A stretch of DNA of 64,000 nt from CAVRQM01 sp963756975 (GCA_963756975.1 CAVWPS010000001.1:372001-436000), one strand, 5' to 3'. Positions 18,601 to 27,454 are shown, counted from the stretch's first letter. A program made the numbers and translations. Notes: generated by a model not told the origin, from the letters alone.

Positions 18601-19122
18601 TCAGAACGGAATATCGTCGTCCAGATCGCTCCCCGGCCGCGGCGCGTCCCAGGACGGCGCACCGCCACCGCCACCCCCACTCCGGGCCGGTGCCCCCGAG
18701 CGAGAAGCAGGCCGGGGCTGATACCCGCCGCCGCCCTCGTCGCCCGACTCGCCGCCGCCCATCCGGTCCTTCGGGCCATCCAGCATCGTCAGCGTGCTGC
18801 CGAAGCGGCCCAGCACCACCTCGGTCGAATACTTCTCGACGCCGCTCTGGTCGGTCCATTTCCGCGTCTGCAGCTGGCCCTCGACGTAGAGCTTGGTGCC
18901 CTTGCGGACGAACTTCTCCACCGTGCTCGCGATCTGGTCGTTGAACACGACCACCCGGTGCCACTCGGTGCGCTCCTTGCGCTCCCCGGTGCCGCGATCG
19001 TTCCAGGTCTCGCTCGTCGCGAGGCTCAGGTTCACGATCTTCGACCCGTCCTGCGTGCTGCGGATTTCGGGGTCCTTGCCCACGTTGCCGACCAAAATGA
19101 CCTTGTTGACACTGCCCGCCAT
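18601..19122 (-). CDS. ssb: single-stranded DNA-binding protein
   Basis: Coats single-stranded DNA in replication and repair. The N-terminal OB fold runs from SVNKVILVGNVGKDPEIR through FVRKGTKLYVEGQLQTRKW to about residue 110. A Gly/Pro-rich linker follows, then the acidic partner-binding tip DLDDDIPF at the C-terminus. 173 residues. The ATG at 19122 follows family alignment rather than an upstream in-frame start. Divergent from uvrA, as in many proteobacteria, and sharing a LexA-type box. Confidence 0.96.
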   Translation of the reverse strand: MAGSVNKVILVGNVGKDPEIRSTQDGSKIVNLSLATSETWNDRGTGERKERTEWHRVVVFNDQIASTVEKFVRKGTKLYVEGQLQTRKWTDQSGVEKYSTEVVLGRFGSTLTMLDGPKDRMGGGESGDEGGGGYQPRPASRSGAPARSGGGGGGAPSWDAPRPGSDLDDDIPF

Positions 19123-19193
19123 CGTCCCGCTCCCCACGCCCAAGCCGGCCACAGTGCCGCACTTCCCAAGACCTGTCCAAAGACCGATATAGA

Positions 19194-19208
19194 GAACAAC
19201 GCGAGAAC
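19194..19208 (-). promoter_or_regulatory. LexA (SOS) box, alphaproteobacterial GTTC-N7-GTTC type
   Basis: On the minus strand the sequence reads GTTC, seven bases, GTTC; on the plus strand it is GAAC-N7-GAAC. Alphaproteobacterial LexA recognises this direct repeat rather than the E. coli palindrome. It lies 14 bases before the uvrA ATG and 72 bases from the ssb ATG, so it could repress both. Seen directly; function inferred. Confidence 0.75.
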
Positions 19209-19222
19209 ACGTAAGGATTCCC

Positions 19223-22081
19223 ATGGCCGGCTTCATCCGTGTGCGCGGCGCGCGGGAGCACAATCTCAAAAACGTTAGTGTGGACATCCCGCGCGACAGC
19301 CTGACCGTCATCACCGGCCTGTCGGGCAGCGGCAAATCCAGCCTCGCGTTCGACACGATCTACGCCGAGGGCCAGCGCCGCTATGTCGAGAGCCTCTCCG
19401 CCTATGCGCGCCAATTCCTGGAGCTGATGGGAAAGCCGGACGTCGACAGCATCGAGGGCCTGTCGCCGGCGATTTCGATCGAGCAGAAGACCACCAGCCG
19501 CAACCCGCGCTCGACCGTCGGCACGGTGACCGAGATCGCCGACTACATGCGCCTGCTCTGGGCCCGCGCCGGCGTGCCGTATTCGCCGGCCACGGGACTG
19601 CCGATCGAGGCGCAGACGGTGGCACAGATGGTCGACCGGGTGATGGCGATGGCGGAGGGCACGCGCCTGCTGCTGCTCGCGCCGGTCGTGCGCGACCGCA
19701 AGGGCGAGTACCGCAAGGAACTGGCCGACCTCCAGCGGCGCGGCTTCACCCGGGTCAAAGTCGACGGCAAGCTGATGGAAATCGGCGACGTTCCCGCGCT
19801 GAACAAGAAGACCAAGCACGACATCGACGCGGTCGTGGACCGGGTCGTGGTGCGCGACGGCATGGCGACACGGCTGGCCGACAGCTTCGAGACGGCACTC
19901 GCGATGTCGGACGGGATCGCGTACATCGAGGGTGCCGACGACGGCCAGCGCACCATTTTCAGCAGCCGGTTCGCCTGCCCGGTCAGCGGTTTCACGATCG
20001 AGGAGATCGAGCCGCGCCTGTTCAGCTTCAACTCGCCGCACGGCGCCTGTCCGGCCTGCGACGAACTCGGGACGGAAAGCTTCTTCGACCCCGAGCTGGT
20101 CGTGCCCGACGAGCGCCGGCCGCTCGCCGAGGGCGCGGTCGCGGCCTGGACGGGCGCGCAGTCGAACTATTACGACCAGACGCTCGACAGTCTCGCGCGG
20201 CACTTCAAAATCTCGACGCGGACGCCGTGGTCCGACCTGCCGGAGACGGCGCGCGACGGCATTCTGTTCGGCACGGGCACGACACCCGTGAAACTGACCT
20301 ATCGCGACGGCGTGCGCGCATACGACGTAACGAAGCCGTTCGAGGGCGTGATCGTGAACCTCCAGCGTCGCTACCGGGAGACCGACAGCGCGTGGGTGCG
20401 CGAGGAGATGAGCCGGTATCAGGCGGAAAAGCCGTGCGGCGTGTGCCACGGTGCCAGGCTGAAGCCGGAGGCGCTGGCGGTCCGGGTCGCGAACAAGAAC
20501 CTGGCCGAGGCGTGCGAGCTGTCGATCTCCGACGCGCGCGACTGGTTCGGCGGCGTCGAAGCGCAGCTCAGCCCGCAACGCGCCGAAATCGCCCGGCGCA
20601 TTCTGCGGGAAATCCAGGACCGGCTGCAGTTCCTGAACGATGTCGGGCTCGACTACCTGACGCTCGCACGCGGCTCGGCGACATTGTCGGGCGGCGAGAG
20701 CCAGCGCATCCGCCTCGCGAGCCAGATCGGCAGCGGGCTGACGGGCGTGCTGTACGTGCTCGACGAGCCGAGCATCGGGCTGCACCAGCGCGACAACGAA
20801 CGCCTGCTCGGCACGCTGCGGCGGCTGAAAGCGTTGGGCAACACGGTGCTGGTGGTGGAGCACGACGAGGACGCCATTCGCGCCGCCGATTACCTGATCG
20901 ACATGGGCCCCGGTGCCGGGACCGGCGGCGGGCACGTGATCGCGCACGGCACGCCGGCGGAGGTGATGGCGAGCCCGGATTCGATCACCGGCGCGTTCCT
21001 GTCCGGCCGCTCGAGCATCCCGGTGCCGGCGATGCGGCGGCCGATGCAGAAGGACCGTCAGGTGCGGGTGATCGGTGCGCGGTCGCACAACCTCGTGGAC
21101 ATGACTGCCACCTTCCCGCTCGGTCTGTTCGTCTGCGTGACCGGCGTATCGGGCGGCGGCAAGTCGACGCTGGTGGTGGACACGCTGTACAAGGCCGCGT
21201 CACGCCGGCTGATGGGGTCGGGCGAAGTGCCGGCCGCGCACACGCGGATCGACGGACTGGAATTGCTCGACAAGATCATCGACATCGACCAGTCGCCGAT
21301 CGGCCGCACGCCGCGCAGCAACCCGGCCACGTATACCGACCTGTTCGCGCCGATCCGCGACTGGTTCGCCGAACTGCCGGAAAGCCGCGCGCGCGGCTAC
21401 AAATCCGGCCGGTTCAGCTTCAACGTCAAAGGCGGGCGCTGCGAGAAGTGCCAGGGCGACGGCGTGCTGAAGATCGAAATGCACTTCCTGCCGGACGTGT
21501 ACGTGACGTGCGAGACGTGTCGCGGCCGCCGCTACAATCGCGAGACGCTGGAGATCCGGTTCCGCGACAAGTCGATCAGCGACGTGCTCGATCTGACGGT
21601 GGACGAGGCGGTGCCGTATTTCTCGGCGGCGACGCGCATCCACGACCGCCTAAAAATCCTGCAGCAGGTGGGCCTCGGCTACGTGAAGCTCGGCCAGCAG
21701 GCGACGACGCTGTCGGGCGGCGAGGCGCAGCGGGTGAAATTGTCCAAGGAACTGGCGAAGCGCGCGACCGGGCGGACGCTGTACATCCTCGACGAGCCGA
21801 CCACCGGGCTACATTTCGAGGACGTGCGGAAACTGCTCGAAGTGCTGCACGCGCTGGTCGACGCCGGCAACTCGGTGATCGTGATCGAGCACAATCTGGA
21901 GGTCATCAAGACCGCCGACTGGGTGATCGACATCGGGCCGGAGGGCGGGGTCGGCGGCGGGCGGATCGTGGCCGCCGGAACGCCGGAGCTGATCGCGGCA
22001 ACTCCGGGCAGCCATACCGGGCGGTTTCTCGCGGCGATGCTGCCCGCGCCGGTCCGGGCGAAGCGGCGGGCGGCGGGCTGA
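19223..22081 (+). CDS. uvrA: excinuclease ABC subunit A
   Basis: Damage-recognition ATPase of nucleotide excision repair, working with UvrB and UvrC. 952 residues, full length. Two ABC modules: the first has Walker A GLSGSGKSSLAFDT and signature LSGGESQRIRLA, the second GVSGGGKSTLVVDT and LSGGEAQRVKLS with LYILDEPTTGLHFED. Two zinc sites are visible (CPVSG...CPAC and the second CEKCQGDG...CETCRGRRYN). The UvrB-binding region lies between. It starts at the ATG at 19223, 15 bases from the LexA box. Confidence 0.98.
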   Translation: MAGFIRVRGAREHNLKNVSVDIPRDSLTVITGLSGSGKSSLAFDTIYAEGQRRYVESLSAYARQFLELMGKPDVDSIEGLSPAISIEQKTTSRNPRSTVGTVTEIADYMRLLWARAGVPYSPATGLPIEAQTVAQMVDRVMAMAEGTRLLLLAPVVRDRKGEYRKELADLQRRGFTRVKVDGKLMEIGDVPALNKKTKHDIDAVVDRVVVRDGMATRLADSFETALAMSDGIAYIEGADDGQRTIFSSRFACPVSGFTIEEIEPRLFSFNSPHGACPACDELGTESFFDPELVVPDERRPLAEGAVAAWTGAQSNYYDQTLDSLARHFKISTRTPWSDLPETARDGILFGTGTTPVKLTYRDGVRAYDVTKPFEGVIVNLQRRYRETDSAWVREEMSRYQAEKPCGVCHGARLKPEALAVRVANKNLAEACELSISDARDWFGGVEAQLSPQRAEIARRILREIQDRLQFLNDVGLDYLTLARGSATLSGGESQRIRLASQIGSGLTGVLYVLDEPSIGLHQRDNERLLGTLRRLKALGNTVLVVEHDEDAIRAADYLIDMGPGAGTGGGHVIAHGTPAEVMASPDSITGAFLSGRSSIPVPAMRRPMQKDRQVRVIGARSHNLVDMTATFPLGLFVCVTGVSGGGKSTLVVDTLYKAASRRLMGSGEVPAAHTRIDGLELLDKIIDIDQSPIGRTPRSNPATYTDLFAPIRDWFAELPESRARGYKSGRFSFNVKGGRCEKCQGDGVLKIEMHFLPDVYVTCETCRGRRYNRETLEIRFRDKSISDVLDLTVDEAVPYFSAATRIHDRLKILQQVGLGYVKLGQQATTLSGGEAQRVKLSKELAKRATGRTLYILDEPTTGLHFEDVRKLLEVLHALVDAGNSVIVIEHNLEVIKTADWVIDIGPEGGVGGGRIVAAGTPELIAATPGSHTGRFLAAMLPAPVRAKRRAAG

Positions 22082-22179
22082 TGACAACTCTGGGTAATCA
22101 CAAAAACATTTAGTGGTTTCAGGTTGACCACGTTTCGCGATGCTGCGACTCTCGGATTCGGGCAGACGGAGACGCCGAG

Positions 22180-22374
22180 ATGCTTCAATCCCAGATCATC
22201 GAGATCGACGGCCGTTTCGTTGGCGCGGCGGTGCGGCAGCCCGGCGGCTGGCGCTTCGTCGCGGTCGACGTGCGGCTGGATGGCATCGACGGGCGCGTGA
22301 TGCCGTCCGTCGCGGCGGTCTGCGAACTGGCCCGCTCGGCCGCGTCCGGCCCCTCCCTGCGCGTGGTGCACTGA
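22180..22374 (+). CDS. small conserved-looking hypothetical protein
   Basis: 64 residues, starting with MLQSQIIEIDGRFVGAAVRQPGGWRFVAVD and ending LARSAASGPSLRVVH. A GGAGA ribosome-binding site lies about 7 bases before the ATG. The pattern of alternating hydrophobic and charged residues suggests one small beta-rich unit. No transmembrane segment, cysteines or known motif. It follows uvrA by 98 bases that hold an AT-richer patch and no other gene. Function not recognised. Confidence 0.6.
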   Translation: MLQSQIIEIDGRFVGAAVRQPGGWRFVAVDVRLDGIDGRVMPSVAAVCELARSAASGPSLRVVH

Positions 22375-22584
22375 TTGGCTGGCGGCTCCAATCGCCAGCG
22401 TCCCTGGGCGGGAGCGTCGGTACGGCTGCAGCCGACGGTCACGATCCCGGTCCCGGCGCGCACCCCGCCGCCGGACGCGCTGGCCGATCCCGCGGCGCGT
22501 TCGGCGCTGGCCGGGCCGAGCGCGAGCCCCACGGTCAGCTTCATCATGGGCAAGCCGAGATCGCCGCGGGCGAAAACCAGCTAG
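22375..22584 (+). CDS. possible Pro/Ala-rich small hypothetical protein
   Basis: 69 codons starting from TTG, immediately after the preceding stop, with no clear ribosome-binding site. Third codon positions are overwhelmingly G or C, like known genes here, which supports coding. The composition (VTIPVPARTPPPDALADPAA) looks disordered. The stop overlaps the convergent NDUFAF6-like gene by 4 bases. It could instead be noncoding, or a C-terminal extension of the previous gene if that stop is an error. Confidence 0.35.
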   Translation: MAGGSNRQRPWAGASVRLQPTVTIPVPARTPPPDALADPAARSALAGPSASPTVSFIMGKPRSPRAKTS

Positions 22585-23414
22585 CGGACGGTTCCGCGCA
22601 GATAGGCGGCAAGCACCGCCAAGCGATCGCCGGCGCCCCGCGGCATGCCCGCCCGCAACGAGCCGAGCCGGTGCAAGTCGCGGCGGGCCAGCACGCCGGG
22701 CAAACCCGCCGCGATGACGGTTCGCGGCAGCGTCCCCGCCCCCGCGCTCAGCCTCATGCGGGCCCAGTCCGCTATTCGCGCCCGCACCGGGGCCAGCCGG
22801 GGGTCGCGCGGATCGGCCGTCACGTCCTCGGCGATCATCCCGACCTCCGCGAGCAGGTCGAGCGGCAGCAGGCAGCGGTCGCGGCGCGCCAAAGCCGCGA
22901 TGCTGCGAAGCTGGCCGATCGCCCCGTAGGCGGCCCCCAGCTCACCGATTCGCGCCGTGGCCGCCGCGTCCGCCCCGAGCACGCGGGCCTGCGCCGTCGC
23001 CAGCGTCCCGGCCGTGCCGCGCACGAGAACCTCCCAGGTGGCGAAATCCGGCACCTCGTCGATTTCGCGCGCGTCCACCATCGCGCGGATGTCGTCCGGG
23101 TCGATCACGCCGGCGTCGATCGCCTCGCCCAGCGGCCCGGCGATCTCGTGCGCGCGCCGCGCCCCGCCGTCTTGACGAGGGGCCGCGATCTCGCGCCACC
23201 AATGCAGCCGGATCAGGGCCAGCGGCGCCACCGACGTCACCTCCCACGCTCGCGCGAGTTCGTGGTTGACGGCGGCCAGCAGCAGCACCGCCTCGCGTCT
23301 GTCGGGCGGCGCGAACAGGCCGCAGGTGAAGCGGTCCGGATCGGCGCGGCGCACGATCGCGGCAACCGGGCTCAGGCCCGGACGTTCGGGTTGACGCGTC
23401 ACGCGCCCCTCCAT
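22581..23414 (-). CDS. squalene/phytoene synthase-fold protein, NDUFAF6-like
   Basis: 277 residues. The fold is that of head-to-head prenyl synthases, but the first Asp-rich motif is replaced by VNHELAR. The region APLALIRLHWWREIA and later GAAYGAIGQLRSIAAL match the NDUFAF6 (complex I assembly factor) branch, which is usually non-catalytic. A terpene-synthase role is therefore unlikely. The ATG at 23414 is divergent from sodB with only 38 bases between. The role in complex I assembly is inferred from family resemblance only. Confidence 0.72.
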   Translation of the reverse strand: MEGRVTRQPERPGLSPVAAIVRRADPDRFTCGLFAPPDRREAVLLLAAVNHELARAWEVTSVAPLALIRLHWWREIAAPRQDGGARRAHEIAGPLGEAIDAGVIDPDDIRAMVDAREIDEVPDFATWEVLVRGTAGTLATAQARVLGADAAATARIGELGAAYGAIGQLRSIAALARRDRCLLPLDLLAEVGMIAEDVTADPRDPRLAPVRARIADWARMRLSAGAGTLPRTVIAAGLPGVLARRDLHRLGSLRAGMPRGAGDRLAVLAAYLRGTVR

Positions 23415-23452
23415 AGGTCTGGCGCACCCGAAACAATCCGGAGCGACACCCC

Positions 23453-24055
23453 ATGGCTTTCGACCTGCCACCCCTTCCCTACGCCCACGGCGCACTGGCT
23501 GGAAACGGCATGTGCCAGGAGACGCTGGAACTGCACCACGACAAGCATCATCAGGCCTATGTCACGGCGCTGAACGGCTTCGTCGAGAAGCAGCCGGACC
23601 TGCAGGGCAAAAGCCTCGATGAGATCGTGAAGCTGGCGCATGGCAAGCCCGACATGGCCCCGGTGTTCAACAACGCCGGCCAGCATTGGAACCATACCCT
23701 GTTCTGGCAGATGATGAGCCCGACCGACGGTGGCAAAATCCCCGGCAAGCTCGAGCAGAAGATCACCGCCGATTTCGGCTCGGTCCAGGCGTTCAAGGAC
23801 CAGTTCAAGGCCACCGCCGTCGGCCAGTTCGGCAGCGGCTGGGCATGGCTGGTGCTGGGTTCGGACGGCAAGCTGAAGCTGACGAAAACCGCCAACGGCA
23901 GCAACCCGCTCGCCGAGGACCAGGGCACCGCGCTGCTCGGCGTCGACGTGTGGGAGCACGCGTACTACCTCGATTTCCGCAACCGCCGGCCGGATTTCGT
24001 GGCCAACTGGCTCGATAAGATCGCCAACTACGAGTTCGCCGCCAGCCGCATGTAA
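23453..24055 (+). CDS. sodB: superoxide dismutase, Fe-type
   Basis: Dismutates superoxide in the cytoplasm. 200 residues. Metal ligands are His28 (LELHHDKHHQAYV), His81 (QHWNHTLFW), Asp165 and His169 (DVWEHAYYLDF). Gln77 in NNAGQHW is the iron-type second-sphere glutamine, although some enzymes are cambialistic. No signal peptide. The stop is followed by a GC-rich palindromic repeat that may act as a terminator. Confidence 0.95.
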   Translation: MAFDLPPLPYAHGALAGNGMCQETLELHHDKHHQAYVTALNGFVEKQPDLQGKSLDEIVKLAHGKPDMAPVFNNAGQHWNHTLFWQMMSPTDGGKIPGKLEQKITADFGSVQAFKDQFKATAVGQFGSGWAWLVLGSDGKLKLTKTANGSNPLAEDQGTALLGVDVWEHAYYLDFRNRRPDFVANWLDKIANYEFAASRM

Positions 24056-24060
24056 TGGTT

Positions 24061-24120
24061 CGGGGTGAGGCGTTTCGTAGACCCTCACCCCGGCCCTCTC
24101 CCAAAGCGGGAGAGGGAGAA
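24061..24120. repeat. intergenic palindromic repeat, copy 1
   Basis: Contains the 22-base unit beginning ACCCTCACCCCGG (24081-24102) followed by GGGAGAGGGAGAA (24108-24120), forming a CCCTCTCCC/GGGAGAGGG hairpin. CGGGGTGAGG at 24061-24070 can pair with 24083-24092. The same unit recurs twice, tail to tail, at 52810-52895. It lies between the sodB and yajC stops, so it may double as a bidirectional terminator. Confidence 0.8.
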
Positions 24121-24124
24121 ATGG

Positions 24125-24484
24125 CTACTTCTTTTTCGCCGCGATCGCCTTGGTGTCGTTGGCCACGACCGGCTTGATGACGCTGTTGATCGTCTCGCGA
24201 ACGACCTGAACCCGGACGTTCGGGGCGATCTCGACCTCGACCTCGTTGGTTCCCTCGCGCACCAGCTGCACCACGCCGACGATGCCGCCGCCGGTCACCA
24301 CGCGGTCGCCGCGCTTGACCGAAGCGATCTCCGCCTTCAGCGCCTTGGCGCGCTGCTGCTGCGGCCGGATCAGCAGGAAGTAGAACACACCGAACACGAG
24401 GACGATCGGCAGCAGCGATTGCAGGCTGCCCAGGCTCGCCAGCGGTCCGGCGGCCTCCTGGGCATACGCGGTCGAGATCAGCAT
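24125..24484 (-). CDS. yajC: preprotein translocase subunit YajC
   Basis: Accessory membrane component of the Sec-SecDF holotranslocon. 119 residues with one membrane span (LLPIVLVFGVFYFLLIRPQQQRAK, the YajC signature RPQQ) and a cytoplasmic SH3-like domain (VKRGDRVVTGGGIVGVV). The Lys-rich end KAIAAKKK is usual. The ATG at 24484 is divergent from the DUF815 ATPase across 98 bases, a pairing often seen in alphaproteobacteria. secD is not nearby. Confidence 0.95.
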   Translation of the reverse strand: MLISTAYAQEAAGPLASLGSLQSLLPIVLVFGVFYFLLIRPQQQRAKALKAEIASVKRGDRVVTGGGIVGVVQLVREGTNEVEVEIAPNVRVQVVRETINSVIKPVVANDTKAIAAKKK

Positions 24485-24582
24485 GAGGGGTCCAGTGGAT
24501 GGGGGTGAGTGATGTGCCGGCCGGCATTGTCGCCGGGAGCGGCGGACCATAGGTTTCCGCCCCCATACGTCAAGCAAGCCCC

Positions 24583-25431
24583 ATGAAACGCACCGAAATC
24601 CTGACCCGCATCGCCGAGGCGCTCGAACGGCTGACCCCGTCCCCGCCCGCCGCGCCGGACCTGCACGCCGCCGACGCGTTCGTCTGGCAGCCGGAGGATT
24701 CGTCGTTGCTGCCCGTGCGCGACGTCTCACGGGTGGACCTGAACCTGCTGCGCGGCATCGACCAGCAACGCGACACGCTGCTCGCCAACACGATGCAGTT
24801 CGCGCGCGGCGGCTCGGCCAACAACGTGCTGCTGTGGGGCGCGCGGGGCATGGGCAAGTCGTCGCTGGTGAAGGCCGCCCACGCGGAGGCGAACCGCCAG
24901 ATGCCCAACGCGCTGGCTTTGGTCGAGATCGCCCGCGAGGACATCGCGTCGCTGCCGGTCCTGTTGCGGATCCTGCGGGGCCAATCGCGCAGGATTCTGA
25001 TCCTGTGCGACGATTTGTCGTTCGAGCGGCAGGACGACGACTACAAGGCGCTGAAATCGGTGCTGGACGGCGGCATCGAGGGCCGGCCGGATAACGTGCT
25101 GTTCTACGCGACATCGAACCGCCGCCACCTGATGCCGCGCGAGATGGTCGACAACGAACAGCGGACCGCGATCAGCCCCGGCGAGGCGACCGAGGAGAAG
25201 GTGTCGCTGTCCGACCGCTTCGGCCTCTGGATCGGTTTTCATCATGCCGACCAGGACACCTATCTCGCGATCGTCGAAGGCTACGCCGCCGCCGCCGGAC
25301 TGGCGCTCTCGCCGGAAACGCTGCGCGCGGACGCGCTGCGCTGGTCGATCGGCCGGGGCGCGCGATCGGGGCGCGTCGCGGCCCAATTTATCGCCGATGT
25401 CATGGGCCGGTCCAACGCATCGAGGGTATGA
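24583..25431 (+). CDS. DUF815-family AAA+ ATPase
   Basis: 282 residues. Walker A LLWGARGMGKSSLVKAA, Walker B ILILCDDLSFE, sensor-1-like LFYATSNRRHLMPRE and arginine-finger-like segment EEKVSLSDRFGLWIGF, all typical of DUF815, a DnaA/RecA-like AAA+ group of unproven function. No membrane segment. It stands next to yajC, as in many relatives, and is followed after 7 bases by the acyltransferase gene, probably in one transcript. Confidence 0.9.
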   Translation: MKRTEILTRIAEALERLTPSPPAAPDLHAADAFVWQPEDSSLLPVRDVSRVDLNLLRGIDQQRDTLLANTMQFARGGSANNVLLWGARGMGKSSLVKAAHAEANRQMPNALALVEIAREDIASLPVLLRILRGQSRRILILCDDLSFERQDDDYKALKSVLDGGIEGRPDNVLFYATSNRRHLMPREMVDNEQRTAISPGEATEEKVSLSDRFGLWIGFHHADQDTYLAIVEGYAAAAGLALSPETLRADALRWSIGRGARSGRVAAQFIADVMGRSNASRV

Positions 25432-25438
25432 CCTTCGC

Positions 25439-26323
25439 ATGGACATGCATCCGGCCGGCACACCGCATCCGGAACTCGCGGCTCGCCGGCTCGAACCCGC
25501 CGAAGACATCCGCGCGTGGGCCCGCGAAGCCTGGATCGAGCCGTCGCGGCATATCGCGGCGAAGCTGGGCGCCCCCGGCTACACCATGCCGCCGCTGTCC
25601 GGCTTCACCTGGCACCCGCTCGTCTCCGGCTCGCCCGCGCGCAACGTGACGATCAACGCCTCGGCGCAGGCGGCGGACAACTGGCTGCTGCTGCCGCCCG
25701 AGGATCACCGGCCGGCCACCGTCGCGATTACGCTGTACGGCCACGCGAGCCGCAACATCGTCGTCGTCGGGCCGGACAGCCACGTCTCGGCGACCGTATT
25801 CCTGCACGGGATCGGCGGCGTCGCGGTGATCGGCCCCGGCGTGGCGATGCCGACGACGTTGTCGATCCGGCTATGGGATCTGGCCAACACGGTGTTGTGG
25901 GGGGCCGGGAGCACCGCGAACGAGGTCAGCATCATCGCCGCCGGCGACGGCCGGTCCGTCCTGGTCGGCGACGACTGCATGTTCGCGCGCGACATCACCC
26001 TCCGCTGCTCGGACCATCACGCGATGGTCGACATGCGCTCCGGAAGGCAGATCAACGACCCGGCCAGCGTCCTGATCGAGCCGCATGTCTGGATCGGGCA
26101 GGACACGATGGTGCTCAAAGGTGTGCGGATCGGCTACGGCGCGATGATCGGGGCGAAGTCGCTGGTCAACCAATCGGTGCCCCGGTTTTCGATGGCCGCC
26201 GGCGTGCCGAGCCGGGTGATCCGGTCGGACGTGTCGTGGAGCCGCAAAGCGACGCCCGAGCCGGATTTGCTGCCGCGATTGCGCGCGATGGCCGATCTGC
26301 TGGATCCGCCCTTGGTGGACTGA
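25439..26323 (+). CDS. hexapeptide-repeat (left-handed beta-helix) acyltransferase-like protein
   Basis: 294 residues. The last third is a hexapeptide beta-helix, VLIEPHVWIGQDTMVLKGV then IGYGAMIGAKSLVN, with the usual AAGVPSRVIR ending of O-acetyltransferases. The middle has less regular parallel-beta repeats. The acceptor is unknown; sugar or capsule acetylation is common for the family. The ATG at 25439 is 7 bases after DUF815. The convergent neighbour is a sulfotransferase, so a shared role in surface glycans is possible but not shown. Confidence 0.8.
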   Translation: MDMHPAGTPHPELAARRLEPAEDIRAWAREAWIEPSRHIAAKLGAPGYTMPPLSGFTWHPLVSGSPARNVTINASAQAADNWLLLPPEDHRPATVAITLYGHASRNIVVVGPDSHVSATVFLHGIGGVAVIGPGVAMPTTLSIRLWDLANTVLWGAGSTANEVSIIAAGDGRSVLVGDDCMFARDITLRCSDHHAMVDMRSGRQINDPASVLIEPHVWIGQDTMVLKGVRIGYGAMIGAKSLVNQSVPRFSMAAGVPSRVIRSDVSWSRKATPEPDLLPRLRAMADLLDPPLVD

Positions 26324-26346
26324 GCCCGAGACCCTCGCGGTCCCAG

Positions 26347-27321
26347 CTATTCAGCGGCGACGACCACCTGATCGGCCCGCCGGGTCAGCTCCCGCACCGT
26401 CTTCTTGCTGCCGTAAATCTGCTCGCTCCGGGTCACGACGAACACCTGCAGCGTGCAATCATCCTGCAGCTGCGCGGGCGTCAGCGTCATCTTGAAGCCG
26501 AACCGGCCATGCGCGATCCCGGCATTCCGCAGATCGGCGCGAAACTCGTCCGCGACGCAGGAATGGACCAGCTCCCCGTTCGCCACGACGTCGACCCGCA
26601 CCGGATCGTCGTTCGACCACGCCCGCGCCCAGCCGATCAGCTGGCCGTCGATGATCCCGTCGATGTAGCCGTAATGGTCGGCATGGAAGAGCCGGATATA
26701 GGCCGGGTTGTTCGGCTGGATCGCAAGCGTCGCGCGCTCCAGCCCGGGCTCGTCGGTCGACAGGCCGGCGAAATCCGCGATCTTCTCCAGCGCCTCGCGC
26801 GGGAAGGCGACGCATTTCTCGTAGCTCAGCAGCAGCACGGGCACCGGCGCGTTCATCGCGAACTGCATCATGTCGACGATCTGCTTGGCGACGTTGACCA
26901 GCGTCGAGGCGGCGGCCGTCTGGTCCGGGTCCGACAGCAGGGCGCGCGCGGCGGTCGCCACCGTATCGCGCATGACCACGATCAGCCGCGCGCCTGGAAA
27001 CTGCAGAAGCTGCGGCGGGTGCATGTGATTTTGCAGCGAGGGGAATTTCACCCCCCACACGGCGTGCTCGGCCCGGCGCCGCTCGATCAGCGTCCGGACC
27101 TGGCTGAAATCGAATTCGAGCAGGGCGGCGCGAAACTCCTGGTCCTCGCCGACCGCGAGGCCGTCCGACGGTCCCATCGGCACGCCGAACGCGCGCAGGA
27201 TGCCGGCGACCATGCTGGTTCCCGATCGCCCGACCCCGGTCACGATCAGGCATCGCGACGGACCGTCATCGACCCCGAGCCGGTCGGCGTTCAACGTTAT
27301 CGTTCCGAGATTGTGGTGCAT
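26347..27321 (-). CDS. sulfotransferase-family protein with a C-terminal carbohydrate-associated domain
   Basis: 324 residues. The N-terminus holds the PAPS 5'-phosphosulfate loop VTGVGRSGTSMVAGIL and the 3'-phosphate motif VVMRDTVATAARALLS, followed by the helical sulfotransferase core with LLSYEKCVAFPREALEKIADFAGL. Residues from about 215 (GYIDGIIDGQLIGWARAW...DLRNAGIAHGRFGFKMTL) form a beta-rich module that I associate with Rhodospirillales glycosyltransferases. Predicted to be cytosolic. The acceptor is unknown. A spaced palindrome lies 56-85 bases upstream of its start. Confidence 0.78.
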   Translation of the reverse strand: MHHNLGTITLNADRLGVDDGPSRCLIVTGVGRSGTSMVAGILRAFGVPMGPSDGLAVGEDQEFRAALLEFDFSQVRTLIERRRAEHAVWGVKFPSLQNHMHPPQLLQFPGARLIVVMRDTVATAARALLSDPDQTAAASTLVNVAKQIVDMMQFAMNAPVPVLLLSYEKCVAFPREALEKIADFAGLSTDEPGLERATLAIQPNNPAYIRLFHADHYGYIDGIIDGQLIGWARAWSNDDPVRVDVVANGELVHSCVADEFRADLRNAGIAHGRFGFKMTLTPAQLQDDCTLQVFVVTRSEQIYGSKKTVRELTRRADQVVVAAE

Positions 27322-27376
27322 CCGATCCCCGCATCGTTCCGTCCGGCCGCCGGCGCACGGCGCGCCGGTTCCCGCA

Positions 27377-27406
27377 TGTTAGTAATGCATGTCACTATGA
27401 CTAACA
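27377..27406. promoter_or_regulatory. AT-rich spaced palindrome upstream of the sulfotransferase
   Basis: TGTTAGT and its complement ACTAACA are separated by 16 bases in a patch clearly poorer in GC than its surroundings. It sits 56-85 bases before the sulfotransferase ATG. It could be an operator or hold the promoter; there is no good -10/-35 pair. Weak call. Confidence 0.3.
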
Positions 27407-27454
27407 ACCACCTTTTATTCGAAGCGTTCAGGCGCGTGGCTTACCAGCGCGGCT

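Noticed and set aside
27377..27406. Attachment site or recombination site
   Set aside because: Palindromic but with no integrase, no direct repeat partner and no tRNA gene nearby; operator or promoter is more likely.
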